Of a DNA stretch of 64,000 nucleotides, positions 55,242 to 63,597 are shown piece by piece. The number at the start of each line of letters is the position of its first letter. Position 1 is the first letter of the stretch. The notes below the pieces were generated by a model, which saw nothing but the letters and a program-made list of their open reading frames with translations, was not told where the DNA came from and ran no database searches. The position numbers and the translations under genes were made by a program. This DNA is from Micromonospora sp. WMMD1120 (GTDB lineage Bacteria > Actinomycetota > Actinomycetes > Mycobacteriales > Micromonosporaceae): assembly GCF_029626235.1 (NCBI RefSeq), contig NZ_JARUBO010000005.1, positions 838,501 through 902,500 of the forward strand, read 5' to 3'.

Positions 55242-56255
55242 GTGACCCAGACCCCGACCCGACCGACCGCGCGGCGACGCCCGACGATGGTGGATGTGGC
55301 CCGACGCGCCGACGTCAGCCTGAAAACCGTCTCGCGCGTGGTCAACGACGAGCCGGTGGGGCAGGAGCTGGTCAGCCGGGTGCTGGCAGCCATCGCCGAG
55401 CTGGGCTTCCGGCGCAACGACATCGCCCGCAACCTGCGCTCCCGGCAGCTCAACGCCACCGTCGGGCTGCTCATCGAGGAGATCGCCAACCCGTTCTACG
55501 CGACGATCGCCAGCGTGGCCGCCGAGATCGCCGCCGCGCACGGCACCATGCTGATCACCGCCTCCTCGGAGGAGGACCCGGAACGGGAACGCGCCCTGCT
55601 CCAGGACTTCACCCAACGCCGGGTCGACGGCCTGCTGGTGGTGCCGGCCGGTCTCGACCACTCGTTCCTGCGCCGGGAGGTCGAGCTGGGCATGCCGGTG
55701 GTGTTCCTGGACCGACCGCCGCAGGGGCTCCAAGCCGACGCCGTGCTGCTGGACAACAGGGGCGGCAGCCGATCCGGGGTCGCCGCGCTGCTCGACGAGG
55801 GACACCGGCGGGTGGGCCTGCTGCTCGGCGCGCCGAGCGTGCCCACCATGCGCGAACGACTGGTCGGCGCACGGGACGCGCTGGCCGCCGCCGGCGTCGC
55901 GCCGGACGAGACACTGCTGCGCGAACGGCTCATCTCCCCCGAGGACGCCGGCCGGGCGGTCGCCGCGCTGCTCGACCTTCCGGACCCGCCCACCGCCTTC
56001 TTCTGCGCCAACAACCGGCTCACCGTCGGCGCGCTCCAGGAGCTGCACCGGCGCGGCAGCGCGGCGGCGCTGGTCGGCTTCGACGACTTCGAGCTGGCCC
56101 ACCTGATGCCCCGACCGCTGACCGTCGTCGCGTACGACACCCGGGAGCTGGCCCGCGTCGCCACCGAACGCCTGTTCAACCGCATAGCCGGTGACGACAC
56201 CACCCCCACCACGACGGTCCTACCCACCAAACTCCTCCCCCGCGGCCTCCCCTAA
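55242..56255 (+). CDS. LacI-family transcriptional regulator
   Basis: 337 residues from the GTG at 55242, fixed by GGAGG at 55229-55233. HTH: TMVDVARRADVSLKTVSRVVNDEPVGQEL (about 14-42), hinge with ARNLRSRQ, and periplasmic-binding-like sensor domain with VGLLIEEIANPFYATIA and FFCANNRLTVGALQEL. Ligand unknown; likely a sugar. Just downstream of the flavoprotein gene. It may bind the palindromes at the glucanase or the AGE-kinase promoter. Confidence 0.92.
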   Translation: MTQTPTRPTARRRPTMVDVARRADVSLKTVSRVVNDEPVGQELVSRVLAAIAELGFRRNDIARNLRSRQLNATVGLLIEEIANPFYATIASVAAEIAAAHGTMLITASSEEDPERERALLQDFTQRRVDGLLVVPAGLDHSFLRREVELGMPVVFLDRPPQGLQADAVLLDNRGGSRSGVAALLDEGHRRVGLLLGAPSVPTMRERLVGARDALAAAGVAPDETLLRERLISPEDAGRAVAALLDLPDPPTAFFCANNRLTVGALQELHRRGSAAALVGFDDFELAHLMPRPLTVVAYDTRELARVATERLFNRIAGDDTTPTTTVLPTKLLPRGLP

Positions 56256-56355
56256 ACCACCCCGCCCCCGCGCTCTTCGCTCCCGCCCTCGCGCTCCCCG
56301 CGCTCCCCGCCCCCGCGCTCCCGCTCCCGCTCCCCCGCTCCCCGCCCCCGTTCCC
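56256..56355 (+). repeat. C-rich tract after the LacI gene
   Basis: CGCTCCCG/CTCCCCGC-type units, mostly C, G and T with few A. C-rich in the LacI transcript. Precedes palindrome A copy 2. Confidence 0.8.
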
Positions 56356-56428
56356 CGCGATCTTGCAGTTTCTGTCCCGACAAAAGGCGTGAATCACGCA
56401 AGTCGACGACAGCAAGTGCAAGATCGAC
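56356..56428 (+). repeat. Palindromic repeat family A, copy 2
   Basis: 73 bp. Starts CGCGATCTTGCAGTTTCTGT and ends AAGTGCAAGATCGACG. Matches copy 1 (2425, inverted) in the left arm and copy 3 in the right arm. Confidence 0.85.
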
Positions 56429-56563
56429 GAGGGCGGCAGGGACAGGAAGATCAGCGGAGCAAGCGAAGGGCAGCCGGGGCAGCGAGATCAGCGCGGGCAG
56501 CGACGACCAGGGGCGCCAGGGCGCGACAGCGTGAGGATCGGGTCACCCCCGCCGCCAACCCCG

Positions 56564-56635
56564 ACGATCTTGCACTTACTGTCCCGACACAAGGCACGAA
56601 ACGCGCAGATCGTCGACAGCAAGTGCAAGATCGCG
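56564..56635 (+). repeat. Palindromic repeat family A, copy 3
   Basis: 72 bp. GATCTTGCACTTACTGTC at left pairs with GACAGCAAGTGCAAGATC at right, 18 bp with one mismatch. Identical to copy 2 in CTGTCCCGACA and AGCAAGTGCAAGATCG. Between copies, 56429-56563 is A/G-rich with AGCGA-type words and no gene. Confidence 0.85.
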
Positions 56636-56726
56636 GGGACGGGGCGGGAACGGGGCGGGAACGGGGCGGGAACGGGGCGGGGACGGGGCGGGGACGGGGC
56701 GCGGGCGGAAACGGGCGCGAGGGGGG
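56636..56726 (-). repeat. G-rich 11-bp tandem repeat before the PfkB stop
   Basis: ACGGGGCGGGA repeated about six times on the top strand, so C-rich in the sense of the PfkB gene that ends at 56727. Mirror of the C-rich tract on the other side of the palindromes. Confidence 0.85.
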
Positions 56727-57674
56727 TTAGCTGGTTAGTAGGGCTTCTACCTCGGGGCGGCGGGGTGGGTCTGCGCCTCGGCGGCCACAGGTCAGCGCGG
56801 CAACAGTGGCCGCTTGCCGGAGTACCGCTGCCCACTGCGGCCCGGTCACCGCGGCGAGCCGTTCGGCTGGCCGGTCGCCGAGCGCGCCGAGGTCAGCCAA
56901 CGCGGCCAGCAGGCCGCCGGTGAACGAGTCGCCGGCGCCGACGGTGTCGACCACGACGGTGCGGACGGCGGGCTGCTCGTGCAGCGAGCCGTCGGGCGCG
57001 AGCAGCCAGGCGCCGTCACCGCCCCGGGTCACCACCGCGCAGGACACCCCGGCCGCCTGCCACTCGGTCATCACCTCGGCCACCGGTCGGTCCGGGTAGA
57101 GCCAGGCCAGGTCCTCGTCACTGGCCTTGACCAGGTGCGCGAGGGGCACCTGCCGGCGTACGCGCTCCTGCTCCGCCGCCCGGTCGGTGACGATGCTCGG
57201 CCGCAGGTTGAGGTCGACGGAGATGGTGAGCCCACCCCGGTCACGTTCCCGGGCGAGCAGCCCCTCCAGCACCTCGGCGCCGGGAGCCAGCGCGAGCGCC
57301 AGCGACCCGCTGTGCAGCGCGACCGCCGGTGAACCGGCCAGTTCGGGAAGCTCCTGCGGGGTCCACTGCCAGTCTGCCGCCCCGGCCAGCCGGAACTCGT
57401 AGCTCGCCTGTCCCGCGGCGTTCAGGGTGGCCACCGCCACCGAGGTGGGCTCCTCGGCGCGTACCGCCCAGTCCAGGTCCACCCCGTTGCTGTCCAGGTG
57501 CTCGGCGACCTGCCGCCCGTACTCGTCGGCGCCGAGCCGGGCCAGCAGCCGTACCGGCTGGTCGAGCCGCGCCAGGGTGACCGCGACGTTGGCCGGCGAG
57601 CCACCGGGCACGGCCCGTTCTCCGTCGGCGGTGACCACCAGGTCGATGAGCGCCTCACCGGCGACGACGATCAC
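56727..57674 (-). CDS. PfkB-family sugar kinase (fructokinase/ribokinase type)
   Basis: 315 residues. N-terminal VVAGEALIDLVV and GGSPANVAVTLARL (sugar-binding Asp and Gly-Gly), and the ATP/anion-hole motif VDTVGAGDSFTGGLLAAL with the catalytic Asp. GTG start at 57674 overlaps the AGE gene stop as GTGA, so the two are coupled. With an AGE-type isomerase upstream, a route from mannose (or a similar sugar) to fructose and fructose 6-phosphate is likely, though not proven. Confidence 0.92.
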   Translation of the reverse strand: MIVVAGEALIDLVVTADGERAVPGGSPANVAVTLARLDQPVRLLARLGADEYGRQVAEHLDSNGVDLDWAVRAEEPTSVAVATLNAAGQASYEFRLAGAADWQWTPQELPELAGSPAVALHSGSLALALAPGAEVLEGLLARERDRGGLTISVDLNLRPSIVTDRAAEQERVRRQVPLAHLVKASDEDLAWLYPDRPVAEVMTEWQAAGVSCAVVTRGGDGAWLLAPDGSLHEQPAVRTVVVDTVGAGDSFTGGLLAALADLGALGDRPAERLAAVTGPQWAAVLRQAATVAALTCGRRGADPPRRPEVEALLTS

Positions 57675-58936
57675 GCGGCCACCTCCCCGGGGGCGAGCGG
57701 GCCGGGACCACCGAGCCCGTTGGCCGAGCGGGACAGCAGCACCGCCTGGTACGCGTGGTAGACGTCCGGCCGACCGTGCCAGACCGTGTCGGCGGGCCTG
57801 TTGCGCGGGTCCAGCTCGTGCCGCCACCCGGTCTGGTCGATGAGCGTGCGCTGGGCGTACGCCCAGAAGACCCGGTACCAGTCGGCGTAGACGGCGTCCC
57901 CGGTGCGGCGGCCGAGGGTGACCGCCGCGCCGATGGCCTCGGCGAGCACCCAGTGCATCCGGGAGCGCACCACCGGGGTGTCGTCCCAGTCGATCGTGTA
58001 GACGAAACCGTCGGCGCCGTCGACGGCCCAGCCCCGGCGCACGGCGGCGGCGAAGAGGGCGCGGGCGTCGGTGAGCAGCCAGTGCGGCGGCTGGGGCAGG
58101 ACCGCCTCCAACTCCAGGAGCAGCCGGGCCCACTCCAGCCAGTGTCCGATCGTGGACCCGTACGGCCGGAACGGGTCGGCGGGCTGGTCCTTGTTGTAGT
58201 CGGGCAGCGGCGTCCAGTCGGTGGTGAAGTGTTCGGGGAGCCGCCAGTCGTGCCGGGCGGCCTCGCCGTGCACCAGGTGGGTGGCGATCCGCAGCGCCCG
58301 GTCGGCCCAGCTCGGGTCGCCGGTGGCGGCGGTGGCGCCGAGGAACGCCTCGACCATGTGCATGCTGCTGTTGGCGCCGCGGTAGTCCTCGGTGACCGTC
58401 CAGTCCCGGTTCCACGACTCACGAACGGCCCCGGCGTCGTCGTCCCAGAACCGCTCGCGTACGACGGTCAGCACGTCGGCGAGCAGCCGATCCGCGCCGG
58501 GTCGCCCCGCACGCGCGGCGCTGGACGCCGCGAGCAGCACGAACGCGTGGTCGTAGCCGGCCTTGCGATCGTCGACGGGGGTGCCCTGCTGGTCCACGGC
58601 GCTGAACCAACCGCCGTACCGGTCGTCGCGCAGCAGCGTGTCGAGCGCGGCGACCCCGTGGTCGACGAGGGCGGCGGCGGTCGGGTCGCCGTTGCGGTGG
58701 GCGAGCGCGGCCACGTGGGTCATCCGGCAGGTGATCCAGGTGAAGACAGGCTCCCCGCGGTCCGGGGTGCGGTCGTCGGTCAGCCACCAGAAACCGCCCT
58801 CGGGCCGTACCGAGCGGCGGGCCGTGTCGAGCAGTGTCCGGGCCTGGTCGACGAGGAGGTCGTCCAGGTGGGGCAGGTCGGGTGACCCGGTAGGAGCGGG
58901 GGTCCCCTCGGTGTGAGGTTGGGGCACGTCGGTCAT
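57671..58936 (-). CDS. AGE-family sugar isomerase/epimerase
   Basis: 421 residues, (alpha/alpha)6 barrel. Motifs: FTWITCRMTHVAALAH, YDHAFVLLAASSA, NSSMHMVEAFLGA, GHWLEWARLLLEL and WHGRPDVYHAYQAVL, with conserved His spread as in mannose isomerase (YihS-like) and N-acylglucosamine 2-epimerase. The context with a fructokinase favours aldose-ketose isomerisation (mannose-fructose). ATG at 58936. Upstream 58937-59238 has no gene but an operator-like site. Confidence 0.88.
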   Translation of the reverse strand: MTDVPQPHTEGTPAPTGSPDLPHLDDLLVDQARTLLDTARRSVRPEGGFWWLTDDRTPDRGEPVFTWITCRMTHVAALAHRNGDPTAAALVDHGVAALDTLLRDDRYGGWFSAVDQQGTPVDDRKAGYDHAFVLLAASSAARAGRPGADRLLADVLTVVRERFWDDDAGAVRESWNRDWTVTEDYRGANSSMHMVEAFLGATAATGDPSWADRALRIATHLVHGEAARHDWRLPEHFTTDWTPLPDYNKDQPADPFRPYGSTIGHWLEWARLLLELEAVLPQPPHWLLTDARALFAAAVRRGWAVDGADGFVYTIDWDDTPVVRSRMHWVLAEAIGAAVTLGRRTGDAVYADWYRVFWAYAQRTLIDQTGWRHELDPRNRPADTVWHGRPDVYHAYQAVLLSRSANGLGGPGPLAPGEVAA

Positions 58937-59057
58937 CTCAGCCCGTCGGTTAGGAAAGGAACATGCAGCCAGGGTTCGGCGACGGAGCGAATCCGCGCCG
59001 GGACATTGTCGACGGAAAAGCGCACCAGGGCAGGCCCGTCCAGCACTAAATGTCCGT

Positions 59058-59071
59058 TGACATCGTTGTCA
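59058..59071. promoter_or_regulatory. LacI-type operator candidate before the AGE-PfkB operon
   Basis: TGACATCGTTGTCA, TGACA-N4-TGTCA with a central CG, the usual pattern of LacI sites. A second partial site GACATTGTC is at 59002-59010. Both are upstream of the AGE start. The rest of 58937-59238 shows no gene. Confidence 0.5.
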
Positions 59072-59238
59072 CTCCTCAACCCTGCTCCGGCGGCCGGCCG
59101 ACTGTCAATTCCGGTCACGTCACACCGGCCCACCCGCTCCTACCGTCGCCTCGGGCCACCGTGCCGTCGACACCACGGACCTGACCAGAGACTCAGGTCC
59201 CTCAGCGTCGTCTCATCCCGGGGGTCGACACTGTGGGT

Positions 59239-60225
59239 ATGACATTCGATGGACGGATCAGGTTCGCCGCGGCGGCCTGGCAGATCGGATACGTCGCGGT
59301 CCACGTGTGGTGGGCGATCGACGGCGCGCCGGCCTTCCTGAAGGGTCGGGAGTCCTACTTCCCGGGCGGCTGGCTACCGGTGGTCCTGGGCACGCTGGCG
59401 GCGGTCGCCTGCCTGGCCGCCGCGATCAGTCACCGCGAACGGGACGACACCGGCCATCGCCTGCTCGCCGGGCTCAACGCGGTCGCCGGCGTCGCGCTGT
59501 GCGTGTACTCGTTCCTGTTCCCGGTGGTCCTGGTCTCGTTGCTCTTCGAGGGGCCCAGTGAGGGCATCGTCACCAGCCTGCTGGCGACCGGCAGCGGGGC
59601 GCTCGGCGGAATCCTGTGCCTGCTCATCGCCGCCGCTGAGCGGCGGCGGGCCACCCGCTCGTGCGACGCCTGCGGGCGCGTCCACGGCCGGTCACCGGAG
59701 AGCCGGGCGGACGCCACCCCCCGCTGGGCCTACGCCGGCGCCTACCTCGCCGTCGCCGGCTACCTGGCCCGGATGAGCGTGTGGCTGGTCGACACCATCG
59801 CCGGGCGGTGGCCCTCCGCGGCCAGCCGGGCGAACGGCCTGTCCTGGACGGCGATGATCGTCTTCATGCTGCTGATGAGCCTGGCCGGCACGCTGCTCCC
59901 CCTCGCGTTGGCGCACCGCTGGGGCCGCCTCTGGCCGACCTGGGTGACGCCGCTGCGCGGCCGGGCGGTGCCGCGCTGGCTGGTTCTCGGCACGGGCCTG
60001 TTCATCGGCGCGAGCCTGACCGCGTACTTCGGCATCGCCGGCATGACCGCCTGGCTCCGCGGCGACGTCCGCGGCCCCTTCCTGCCGTTGCTGCTCGAGA
60101 TGGGCGGTTACACGCTGTGGGGGGTCGGGCTGCTCCTGGCCGCCGCGTCGTACTTCGCGCTGACCCGACCGCCGTGCCCACTCCCGGCCGAGGACCGCCG
60201 CGCCCCCGCGCCGATCCGGCCATGA
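59239..60225 (+). CDS. Polytopic membrane protein of unknown function
   Basis: 328 residues, with about 8 hydrophobic segments (for example WLPVVLGTLAAVACLAAAI, VAGVALCVYSFLFPVVLVSLL, LLATGSGALGGILCLLIAA, LSWTAMIVFMLLMSLAGTLLPL). A cytosolic or outer loop has CDACGRVHG (CxxC), possibly a metal knot. No family recognised. ATG at 59239 (GTG at 59233 possible). The stop overlaps the next start as ATGA, hence translational coupling to the APH(6)-like kinase. Confidence 0.75.
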   Translation: MTFDGRIRFAAAAWQIGYVAVHVWWAIDGAPAFLKGRESYFPGGWLPVVLGTLAAVACLAAAISHRERDDTGHRLLAGLNAVAGVALCVYSFLFPVVLVSLLFEGPSEGIVTSLLATGSGALGGILCLLIAAAERRRATRSCDACGRVHGRSPESRADATPRWAYAGAYLAVAGYLARMSVWLVDTIAGRWPSAASRANGLSWTAMIVFMLLMSLAGTLLPLALAHRWGRLWPTWVTPLRGRAVPRWLVLGTGLFIGASLTAYFGIAGMTAWLRGDVRGPFLPLLLEMGGYTLWGVGLLLAAASYFALTRPPCPLPAEDRRAPAPIRP

Positions 60226-61088
60226 TCGTGCCCGAGGCCCTCCATTGGGTACGCCGGACGCCGGCCGGCCGGGACTGGCTGGCCACGATCCCCGACCGGC
60301 TGCGAGAGTGCGCCGAGCAGTGGTCGTTGCGACTCGGGCCGCCCTTCCCCCAGGCGTACGCCTCGCTGGCGCTCCCCGCCCACCTGCCGGACGGCACGGC
60401 GGCCGTGCTGAAGGTGCAGTATCCCGACGAGGACAGCCGGCACGAGGCCGCCGCGCTGGCGCACTGGAACGGGGACGGGGCTGTCCGTCTGCTCGCCCAC
60501 GACGGGCAGCGGCGTGCCCTGCTGGTGGAGCGCTGCCAACCCGGCACCCCGCTGCACGACCTGCCGATGGACAGCGCACTGGACGCCGTGATCGCGCTGC
60601 TGCCCCGACTCTGGCAACCGGCCGACACACCGTTCACCCCGCTGGCCGAGGAGGCCGCCGGCTGGATCGACCGGATGCCGCACACGTGGGAACGCGCGGG
60701 CCGACCGTACGAGCGACGGCTCCTCGACGCGGCGCTCGCGCTGCTCGGTGACCTGGCGTCGAGCCAGGGTGAACAGGTGCTGGTCAACCAGGATCTGCAC
60801 GCCGGCAACGTGCTCGCCGCCGACCGCGAGCCGTGGCTGGCCATCGACCCGAAGCCGCTGATCGGGGAGCGGGAGTTCTCGGTCGTGCCGATGGTGCGCG
60901 GCCCGGAGCTGGGCCACTCGCCGTCCGCCGTCCGGCGTCGGCTGGCCCGGCTCAGCGCCGAGTTGCGGCTCGACCGGGAACGGGTGCGGGCCTGGACGAT
61001 CGGCCAGACGCTGGCCTGGAGCATCGCCGACGACCAGGTCACGCCGGAGAAGATCGAGGTGGTCCGCTGGCTCCTCGCCAGCCGCTGA
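60222..61088 (+). CDS. APH(6)-type aminoglycoside/hydroxyurea phosphotransferase-like protein
   Basis: 288 residues. The kinase-like fold has LKVQYPDEDSRHEAAALAHW (ATP-site Lys and Glu), LVNQDLHAGNVLAA (catalytic Asp and Asn; the usual HGDLH starts with Asn-Gln here), and LAIDPKPLIGEREF (metal Asp, typical of the streptomycin 6-kinase subgroup). Streptomycin kinases are in this family, but many members have other or unknown substrates. Starts at the ATG overlapping the upstream membrane protein stop. Confidence 0.87.
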   Translation: MIVPEALHWVRRTPAGRDWLATIPDRLRECAEQWSLRLGPPFPQAYASLALPAHLPDGTAAVLKVQYPDEDSRHEAAALAHWNGDGAVRLLAHDGQRRALLVERCQPGTPLHDLPMDSALDAVIALLPRLWQPADTPFTPLAEEAAGWIDRMPHTWERAGRPYERRLLDAALALLGDLASSQGEQVLVNQDLHAGNVLAADREPWLAIDPKPLIGEREFSVVPMVRGPELGHSPSAVRRRLARLSAELRLDRERVRAWTIGQTLAWSIADDQVTPEKIEVVRWLLASR

Positions 61089-61099
61089 CCGAACCCAAC

Positions 61100-61162
61100 G
61101 CGCGGCTCGGACATGATCGCGCTCGAACGCAAAGCGCGGCTCGGACATGATCGCACTCGAAC
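61100..61162 (+). repeat. 29-bp direct repeat
   Basis: GCGCGGCTCGGACATGATCG and nine following bases at 61100-61128, repeated at 61134-61162 with one change, between the APH-like gene and a palindrome. Confidence 0.8.
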
Positions 61163-61221
61163 CAGGAAGTAGTGGCCTGCCGCGCTCGGGAGGCCACTAC
61201 AACCTGGATACAGCGCGATCA
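61148..61221. repeat. Palindromic element D
   Basis: 74 bp with ends TGATCGCACT and AGCGCGATCA (one mismatch), and inner arms AGTAGTGGCCT/AGGCCACTACA. Only one copy here, but similar in size, GATC-containing ends and convergent location to families A and B. It is followed by a G-rich (GGGCG) repeat up to 61287. Confidence 0.75.
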
Positions 61222-61287
61222 AGGCGCGGGGACTGCGCGACCGAGCGGGGCGGACAGGGCGGGCGGGCGGCGGTGGGCGGTGGGCGG

Positions 61288-62097
61288 TCAGCCGACCTGG
61301 CAGGTGGGGCACCAGTAGAGGTTGCGGCCGGCCAGCTCGCCGCGCAGGATCTCGGTGCCGCAGACGTGGCAGGGCGCGCCGGGGCGGCGGTAGACGTACA
61401 CCTCGCCACCGTGCCGGTCCACCCGGGCCGGCCGGCCCATCGCCTCGGGCAGGTGCACGTCCCGGACGGTGTCGATCCGGCCCTGCCGCACCGCGAGCCG
61501 CATCAGGTCGACCAGGTCGCGCCAGAGCGCGTCCCAGCCGGCACGGCCGAGCTTCCGACCGGGCATCGTCGGTGGCAGGCCGGCCCGGAACAGCGCCTCG
61601 GTCACGAAGATCAGGCCGGTCCCGGCCACCACCGACTGGTCCAGCAGCAGCGCGGCGAGCGGGGTGGGGCTGCGCGAGATCCGGGCGTACGCCCGCTCCG
61701 GGTCGGCATCGGCGCGCAGCGGGTCCGGCCCGAGACGGTCGCGGAGCGCGGCCACCTCGGGCGGGGTCAGCAGCTCGCAGGCGGTAGGGCCGCGCAGGTC
61801 CAGCCAGTGCCGGTCGCTGGCCAGTCGCAGCCGCACCTGACCGACCGGTTCCGGCGGCGCTCCCGGCCCGTCGGCGAACTTGCCATACAACCCCAGGTGT
61901 ACGTGCAGAGTCAGCTCACCCGCGTAGTGGTGCAGCAGGTGCTTGCCGTACGCCTCGGTGGTGTCCAGCACGGTCCCGGAGAGCCGGGCGGCGCCCTCGG
62001 CGAAGCGGCCCTGCGGGCTGGCGGCGTGCAGCTTGTCCCCGGCGAACAGCTCGGCGTGCCGGATCGCGAGGCGGTGAATCGTGTGTCCCTCTGGCAC
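61288..62097 (-). CDS. Endonuclease VIII-like (Nei/Fpg) DNA glycosylase
   Basis: 269 residues. Starting at the GTG at 62097, the protein begins with Pro-Glu-Gly-His-Thr after Met removal; Pro2 and Glu3 are the catalytic nucleophile and acid, which decides the start (an upstream start at 62106 would bury them). H2TH domain in the middle, and a C-terminal zinc finger CHVCGTEI... YWCPTCQ. Removes oxidised bases. PEGHTIH is the actinobacterial Nei type. Confidence 0.94.
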   Translation of the reverse strand: MPEGHTIHRLAIRHAELFAGDKLHAASPQGRFAEGAARLSGTVLDTTEAYGKHLLHHYAGELTLHVHLGLYGKFADGPGAPPEPVGQVRLRLASDRHWLDLRGPTACELLTPPEVAALRDRLGPDPLRADADPERAYARISRSPTPLAALLLDQSVVAGTGLIFVTEALFRAGLPPTMPGRKLGRAGWDALWRDLVDLMRLAVRQGRIDTVRDVHLPEAMGRPARVDRHGGEVYVYRRPGAPCHVCGTEILRGELAGRNLYWCPTCQVG

Positions 62098-62125
62098 GGC
62101 TGCCAAGGATAGCCAGCCGCGCGGG

Positions 62126-62326
62126 TCAGCCTCGGTGGAGCTGGGTGGCGCCGCGAACGAACGTGGCCCAGGAGGCGGGGGCGAAGGTCAGCGTGGGCCC
62201 GGTCGGGTCCTTGCTGTCGCGCACACCCACGACGCCGGGCAGGTTGTCGGCCACCTCGACGCAGTTGCCGCCGCTCCCGCCGCTGCGGGTGCTCTTGCGC
62301 CAGGTCGCACCGGCAAGGTCAGTCAT
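62126..62326 (-). CDS. Small DUF397 protein
   Basis: 66 residues: WRKSTRSGGSGGNCVEVADNLPGVVGVRDSKDPTGPTLTFAPASW, the DUF397 signature (landmarks only). In actinomycetes DUF397 proteins partner with an adjacent XRE regulator (the BldB/AbaA-like and WhiJ-like families); the ATG at 62326 overlaps the XRE stop by 8 bp. Roles as an antagonist of the regulator, similar to antitoxin pairs, are proposed in the literature; not shown here. Confidence 0.93.
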   Translation of the reverse strand: MTDLAGATWRKSTRSGGSGGNCVEVADNLPGVVGVRDSKDPTGPTLTFAPASWATFVRGATQLHRG

Positions 62327-63206
62327 GATGCTCCTCGATGATCGAAGTGATCATTTTCTCTGATTCTGCCTCACCGGACGCGAGCGCTTCCAGGTCCGAC
62401 CAGACATGTTCGAAGGCCGCCACCTCGGCCGGCTTGTCCAGGTAGAGCGCTCCGGTGATGTTCTCCAGGTAGACGGTGGTCGGCTCGGTCGACGCCCGGC
62501 CGAACGCCTGCGGAAAGTCCAACAGCACGAAGGTGCCCGTCTCGCTGGCCAGCGGCGGACCGGCGGCGAGCGGCAGCACCCGCAGACTCACGTTCGGCAG
62601 CGCGGCCACGTCGAGCAGGTGGCGCAACTGCTGGGTCATCGCCCGGTGGTCGGGGATCGTGCGCCGCAGCACCGCCTCGCTCAACACGACCCGAAGGGTG
62701 GGTGCGGGGGGCAGTCGGCGGACGAGGATGCCCTGCCGTTGCAACCGCACCTCGACCAGCTTTTCCCGCTCGTCGGCGGTCATCGTCGGGTTCTTGCGGC
62801 GGAACAGCTCGGCGGCGTACTCCCGGGTTTGCAGAAGCCCGGGAATCAACTCCGCGTCGTATTGACGCAAACTGGCGGCCGACGATTCCAGGCCGACGTA
62901 CAACGAGAACCACGACGGGACCACATCACCGTACGAGTGCCACCACCCCCTGGCGCGGGTCTCCTTCGCGAGGCCGGCGACGATCTCCCCCATCGCGTCC
63001 GGCACCCGATAGAGGACGCACATCGCCCGCGCGTCCACCACCCGCACCGGCACCAGGCCCTTCTCGATCCGCCACACCTTCTGCCGCGAGCAGTCCAGGG
63101 CCTCGGCGACGGCGTCCAGCGTCACGGAGGCGTCCTCGCGGAGCTGCGTGAGCAGCCGCCCGAGTTGCCGCCGGGGGACGGTCGATCCGCTTGTTTCATC
63201 CGTCAT
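62319..63206 (-). CDS. XRE-family regulator with DUF5753 domain (WhiJ/Scr1-like)
   Basis: 295 residues. HTH at about 14-66 (LGRLLTQLREDASVTLDAVAEALDCSRQKVWRIEKG), then the DUF5753 domain: WHSYGDVVPSWFSLYVGLESSAASLRQYDAELIPGLLQTREYA, and VLSEAVLRRTI, TFVLLDFPQAFG. These regulators with DUF397 partners control development and secondary metabolism in Streptomyces. Divergent from the small gene pair at 63427; its upstream has TCCTCGTGC twice (63222 and 63270), a possible binding site. Confidence 0.93.
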   Translation of the reverse strand: MTDETSGSTVPRRQLGRLLTQLREDASVTLDAVAEALDCSRQKVWRIEKGLVPVRVVDARAMCVLYRVPDAMGEIVAGLAKETRARGWWHSYGDVVPSWFSLYVGLESSAASLRQYDAELIPGLLQTREYAAELFRRKNPTMTADEREKLVEVRLQRQGILVRRLPPAPTLRVVLSEAVLRRTIPDHRAMTQQLRHLLDVAALPNVSLRVLPLAAGPPLASETGTFVLLDFPQAFGRASTEPTTVYLENITGALYLDKPAEVAAFEHVWSDLEALASGEAESEKMITSIIEEHHD

Positions 63207-63221
63207 GCAACATCACCGCTC

Positions 63222-63278
63222 TCCTCGTGCAACACGGAATGTTTCACCACGTACGCATTTCTGGTTCATTCCTCGTGC
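63222..63278. promoter_or_regulatory. Direct repeats in the XRE / small-gene divergent region
   Basis: TCCTCGTGC at 63222-63230 and 63270-63278, 48 bp apart, with TTGACA at 63290-63295 reading right. Candidate control region for both directions; the 220-bp gap is AT-rich for this genome. Confidence 0.35.
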
Positions 63279-63338
63279 GTCATTTCGACTTGACAGTAGG
63301 GCGGGGCGAAAGATTGCACAAGGTGGCCAGGGTGGAAC

Positions 63339-63409
63339 ATGCTGTCACGCGCCACAGCATTCCGGAAAGGCGTCGTAAATGGCGTCGACAATAGCGTGTT
63401 TGCGCTATT
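63339..63409 (+). promoter_or_regulatory. Two hairpins upstream of the small gene pair
   Basis: ATGCTGT/ACAGCAT (63339-63345/63354-63360) and AATAGCG/CGCTATT (63390-63396/63403-63409). The second ends five bases before the GGAGGG SD of the gene at 63427, so it could be an operator or a translation-control hairpin. Confidence 0.45.
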
Positions 63410-63426
63410 TATCGGAGGGACGCACG

Positions 63427-63597
63427 ATGCGCGTGTCGTACAACGAATACCTCCTGGTCACCGCGCTGACCCTCGCCCGCCGACACCGGCCGGTCTGGAG
63501 CTGGTCCCGCTGGCGCACCGTGTGCCGGTGCGGCGCGGAGCTGCCCTGCCGAGCCCGCCACCGCATCCCGATCAACCGTGGGCACTGGCCGACGTGA
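63427..63597 (+). CDS. Small hypothetical protein (56 aa), Cys/His/Arg-rich
   Basis: MRVSYNEYLLVTALTLARRH, then WSWSRWRTVCRCGAELPCRARHRIP. Three Cys (CRCG, PC) with His suggest a zinc-binding knuckle, unconfirmed. ATG at 63427 with GGAGGG upstream. No family I can name, though small basic proteins next to XRE/DUF397 loci are frequent in Micromonosporaceae. The next gene starts inside its stop (GTGA). Confidence 0.7.
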   Translation: MRVSYNEYLLVTALTLARRHRPVWSWSRWRTVCRCGAELPCRARHRIPINRGHWPT

